A stretch of 64,000 bases of DNA from Chlorops oryzae (lineage: Eukaryota; Arthropoda; Insecta; Diptera; Chloropidae), in assembly GCA_020466095.1 (NCBI GenBank), contig CM035808.1:72719188-72783187 (forward strand), read 5' to 3'. The notes under the pieces were generated by a model. The model ran no database searches. It saw only the letters and a list, made by a program, of their open reading frames with translations, and was not told where the DNA came from. This document shows, in pieces, positions 61,286-64,000 of the stretch; within the stretch, counting starts at the first letter, position 1; each line of letters opens with the position of its first letter. A program made the translations under genes and the position numbers.

Positions 61286-62573
61286 TTAGGTGTAGTAAAA
61301 AGAAATCCATTATTTTTCCAATAGATGGCGTTATTTATCTGCATCTAGCGTTGTATAAGTCCGATCGTGTTCCGCTAGGGGGCATTAGAAAGATGACAGT
61401 TCCTACTAAAAAAGCTTTTTTGACACTTTTTTGATTGATTGATTCAGTTTTGTTTGAGAGCTTGTCAAAGATGGACATCAGCAAAGAGAAAATTCGCTAC
61501 ATTTTACAGTTTTTCTTCGATAAGGGAGAAAACGCAAGCCAGGCGGCTGAAAATGTGAATAGCGTTTATGGACCTGATACTGTAACAGCCAATCATGCGC
61601 AATTTTGGTTTCGTCGATTCCGTTCCGGTAACTTCGATGTCAAGGATGCACCACGCACTGGAAGGCCAATTGTCGAAAATGTCGATAAAATCATGGAAAT
61701 TATCGAGTCCGACCGTCATGTTAGCACTGTTTCGATTGCAAAAGAGCTAAAGATTGCACAAAAAACCGTTTGGAACCATTTTAATAAGGCTGGATACACA
61801 AAGAAGCTCGATGTATGGGTGCCACACGAGTTAACGCAAAAAAACCTCATAGACCGAATTTCCATCTGCGAATCGCTGCTGAACCGCAACAAAATCGACC
61901 CATTTCTGAAGCGGTTGGTGACTGGTGATGAAAAGTGGGTCACTTACGACAACTTCAAGCGAAAACGGTCGTGGTCGAAACACGGTGAACCGGCGGAAAC
62001 GGTGGCCAAGCCAGGATTGACGGCCAGGAAGGTTTTGCTGTGTGTTTGGTGGGATTGGTAGGGAATTATCTACTATGAGCTGCTCCCATACGGCAAAACT
62101 CTTAACTCGGAACTCTACTGTCAACAATTGGACCGTCTGAAGGTAGCAATCGCCCATAAGCGGCCAGCTTTGGCCAATAGGAGAGGAATTGTGTTCCATC
62201 AGGACAACAACAGGCCACACACATCGATAGTGACTCGCCAGAAGCTCCGGGAGTTTGGTTGGGAGGTTCTTCTGCATCCACCTTATAGTTTGGACCTGGC
62301 ACCAAGTGATTACCATCTGTTCCTGTCCATGGCGAACAATTTTGCTGGTGAAACATTCGCTTCAAGAGAGGCTTCTGAAATTCGACTGTCTCAATTTTTT
62401 GCTAATAGGAACGAGGGCTTCTATGAGAGAGGCATAATGAAATTACCTTTAAAATGGCAACAAGTTATCGAACAAAACGGCGCATATTTGACCTAAATCG
62501 GGTCATTCTAACTATCTTAAATAAAGCCCTCAATTTAATGCAAAAATAATGGATTTCTTTTTACTACACCTAA
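61286..62573 (+). mobile_element. mariner transposon, copy 3
   Basis: Complete 1,288-bp copy; TA flanks at 61284-61285 and 62574-62575. Its right TA is directly followed by the TTAGGG end of another transposon. Confidence 0.95.
61471..62496 (+). pseudogene. mariner transposase, single nonsense codon
   Basis: Same 342-codon frame as copy 2, with one break: TAG at codon 197 (62059-62061), the same codon and the same change as in copy 1. Catalytic Asps (VTGDEKW, FHQDN, LAPSD) are present. Other differences include Asn for Ala after HQDN, and Leu for Pro in YSLDLAPSD, the latter in a highly conserved motif. Confidence 0.93.
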
Positions 62574-62575
62574 TA

Positions 62576-63680
62576 TTAGGGTGCTCCTTAATTTGAAAGT
62601 TGCCGGGCTACCTCGTCATTCGGTTCTCCAACCTAATAAACGAACTCATGTTTTTTTGTTGTTGTTTTAATTGAGTTTTAAGGGTCGCTACCACGGCTCA
62701 AAGTTTGAAAATTTTGCCTGCCTAAAAATATACTAATTTAAAATACGAAACGAAAAATCAAATTTCTTTCAACTTTATCGAAGTTTACAAGGTATTCTTT
62801 TAGGCAGAATTTTTTACTGGTGAAAAATTACAGCAAAAAGTACCCTAATACAAATAAATGTACATTGCTAGCATAATTTGTTGATTCAATGACTTTTTTA
62901 ATAAATAAAATTCTTTTTTGTTAAGTTTTTATTAAAAATATGACTTTTTTGTTCAAACAATAAGAATCAGATAGCTGTCGGAATCGGAATAAAAACGGAC
63001 CGAAATCTTCTGTTAGATATATCGATTTGGCTGATTTTATTTTTGAGTCGAAATATGTATTGGTTCTTAATGCCATATAACCCCACTCCAGCAGTTTGTC
63101 TCTTAGAAATGTATAAAATCTACAACCAGATTCTGTAACAGGCCAGAATACGGTGGTTTTTTGCGAAAATTTTTCGTGACGCACTTCAATCTCTAATCTC
63201 AATTGATAATTCAGATTCTGAAAGTCTGATACTTTCATTTGTATCACCGACGGCACCCTAAAGTATAACTCGAAATTTGCTTTAAAAAGTCACATTTGAA
63301 ATAAACAGAATAAATTTTAAAAAATAAAATCAAATTCATAACATATTTTTAGGCACGATTTTTTAAGTTTATACTTATCCCAAACTATGACCCATTGTAA
63401 CAACCCCTAAAACTCAATTTAAAAAAATTTTTTAAATCACACGTGTGTTATTTAGGTGGTAGAAGCGAATGGCGAGCTCTAACCACATAATTTTCGTTTT
63501 GTTAGTTAGTAAAAATCCTTCAAAGAATACGTTTTCCAACTTTTCATTTGCTGGTAGCGACCCCTAAAACTCAATGTAAAAAAGAAAAAAAAATCTCCAG
63601 TTCATTTTTTAGGTAGTAGAACCGAATGGTGAGGTAGCCCGGTAACTTTTCGAAATTTCGCAATTTAAGGAGCACCCTAA
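62576..63680. mobile_element. 1.1-kb TIR element abutting mariner copy 3
   Basis: Ends TTAGGGTGCTCCTTAA in inverted orientation; TA lies at each flank (62574-62575, shared with the mariner, and 63681-63682). Subterminal inverted similarity runs ~100 bp (CCGGGCTACCTC, CATTCGGTTCT, CCTAAAACTCAAT). A minus-strand frame of 111 codons (63256-62921, MPSVIQMKVSDFQ) has no recognisable motif. The TTAGGG start is shared in part with transposon C. Confidence 0.75.
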
Positions 63681-63682
63681 TA

Positions 63683-64000
63683 CATATATATATATTGTTT
63701 GGCTCCGGTCCAAGCCAACGCATGGATTAGGCTGCCTTTAGTGTGGTTAATTGCTCAAAGGCTGTTACAGAGGGTAATAGGAGAATTAGTGCTGATAGAG
63801 AGAAGCCAGGTCATGCCTCTTGAGCCGTGTGTAGCTGTTTGTTAATAACAAATTTCTGGCTAATGAGTTCGGATGTTGAGACAACCGAGTGCTGTATTTG
63901 CGACTTAATGAAATAAGTTCGTTTTTGACCATCGGGATACAAAGGTCCTTGTGTATGTTTTCGTTCTTAATGAACCATAGAGCACCAGTGACAGTCCGAA
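63683..64000. other. No gene recognised
   Basis: Right edge of the window; no coding frame or repeat boundary seen. Confidence 0.4.

Overview
This is an AT-rich eukaryotic window made almost entirely of transposable elements (TEs). I see no cellular gene, tRNA, rRNA or CRISPR array. The TE mix (mariner, P-like, Transib, piggyBac-type, hAT, Harbinger, LOA- and Jockey-type LINEs, Ty3/gypsy elements with large LTRs, and BEL/Pao) fits a brachyceran fly. A tephritid or muscid is my guess; the species cannot be read from the sequence.

Layout. 1-4150: a minus-strand LINE split by a solo LTR (478-2377, TSD GAGT) and by mariner copy 1 (2392-3679). 4152-4960: decayed Harbinger. 5073-5640: LINE scraps. 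6170-7065: a dispersed repeat. 7229-7990: hAT remnant (minus). 8545-11130: LOA-type LINE (minus). 11572-11855: a piggyBac-type MITE. 12702-16765: element A, a gypsy-class element with a tRNA-Lys primer site and a 2.06-kb 3' LTR; it keeps gag but has lost pol.

16950-35473 is a three-deep nest. A P-like transposase gene (16950-17211 and 34243-35473) is split by a 17-kb gypsy-class element B (17212-34242). B's leader is in turn split by a 4.3-kb DNA transposon C (19526-23852), which carries an intact-looking two-exon transposase and a long perfect-looking hairpin.

36310-38290: Jockey-type LINE (minus). 38625-39912: mariner copy 2, with an intact transposase. 40311-42455: a Transib (RAG1-related) transposase with three visible exons and one nonsense codon. 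44985-49532: a deleted BEL/Pao element with 5-bp TSDs. 49695-50673: a DNA element with TA target duplication. 50835-52560: a second, minus-strand copy of the 6.2-kb repeat, carrying its own insert. 52727-56201: small plus-strand ORFs facing decayed minus-strand genes that resemble a Polinton/virus-like capsid module. 56305-56450: a foldback. About 56500-61260: a 3'-truncated BEL/Pao element with a very long gag-pol ORF. 61286-62573: mariner copy 3, abutting another TIR element (62576-63680).

The genes do not form an operon or pathway; the informative relations are insertion order, target duplications and shared mutations. Likely still-coding items are the mariner transposase at 38702-39727 and the transposase of element C. 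The Transib gene, the BEL/Pao polyprotein at 57120 and mariner copy 3 are each one visible nonsense codon from an open frame, although the BEL/Pao copy also lacks part of RT. Family names come from motif recognition by eye, not database searches.
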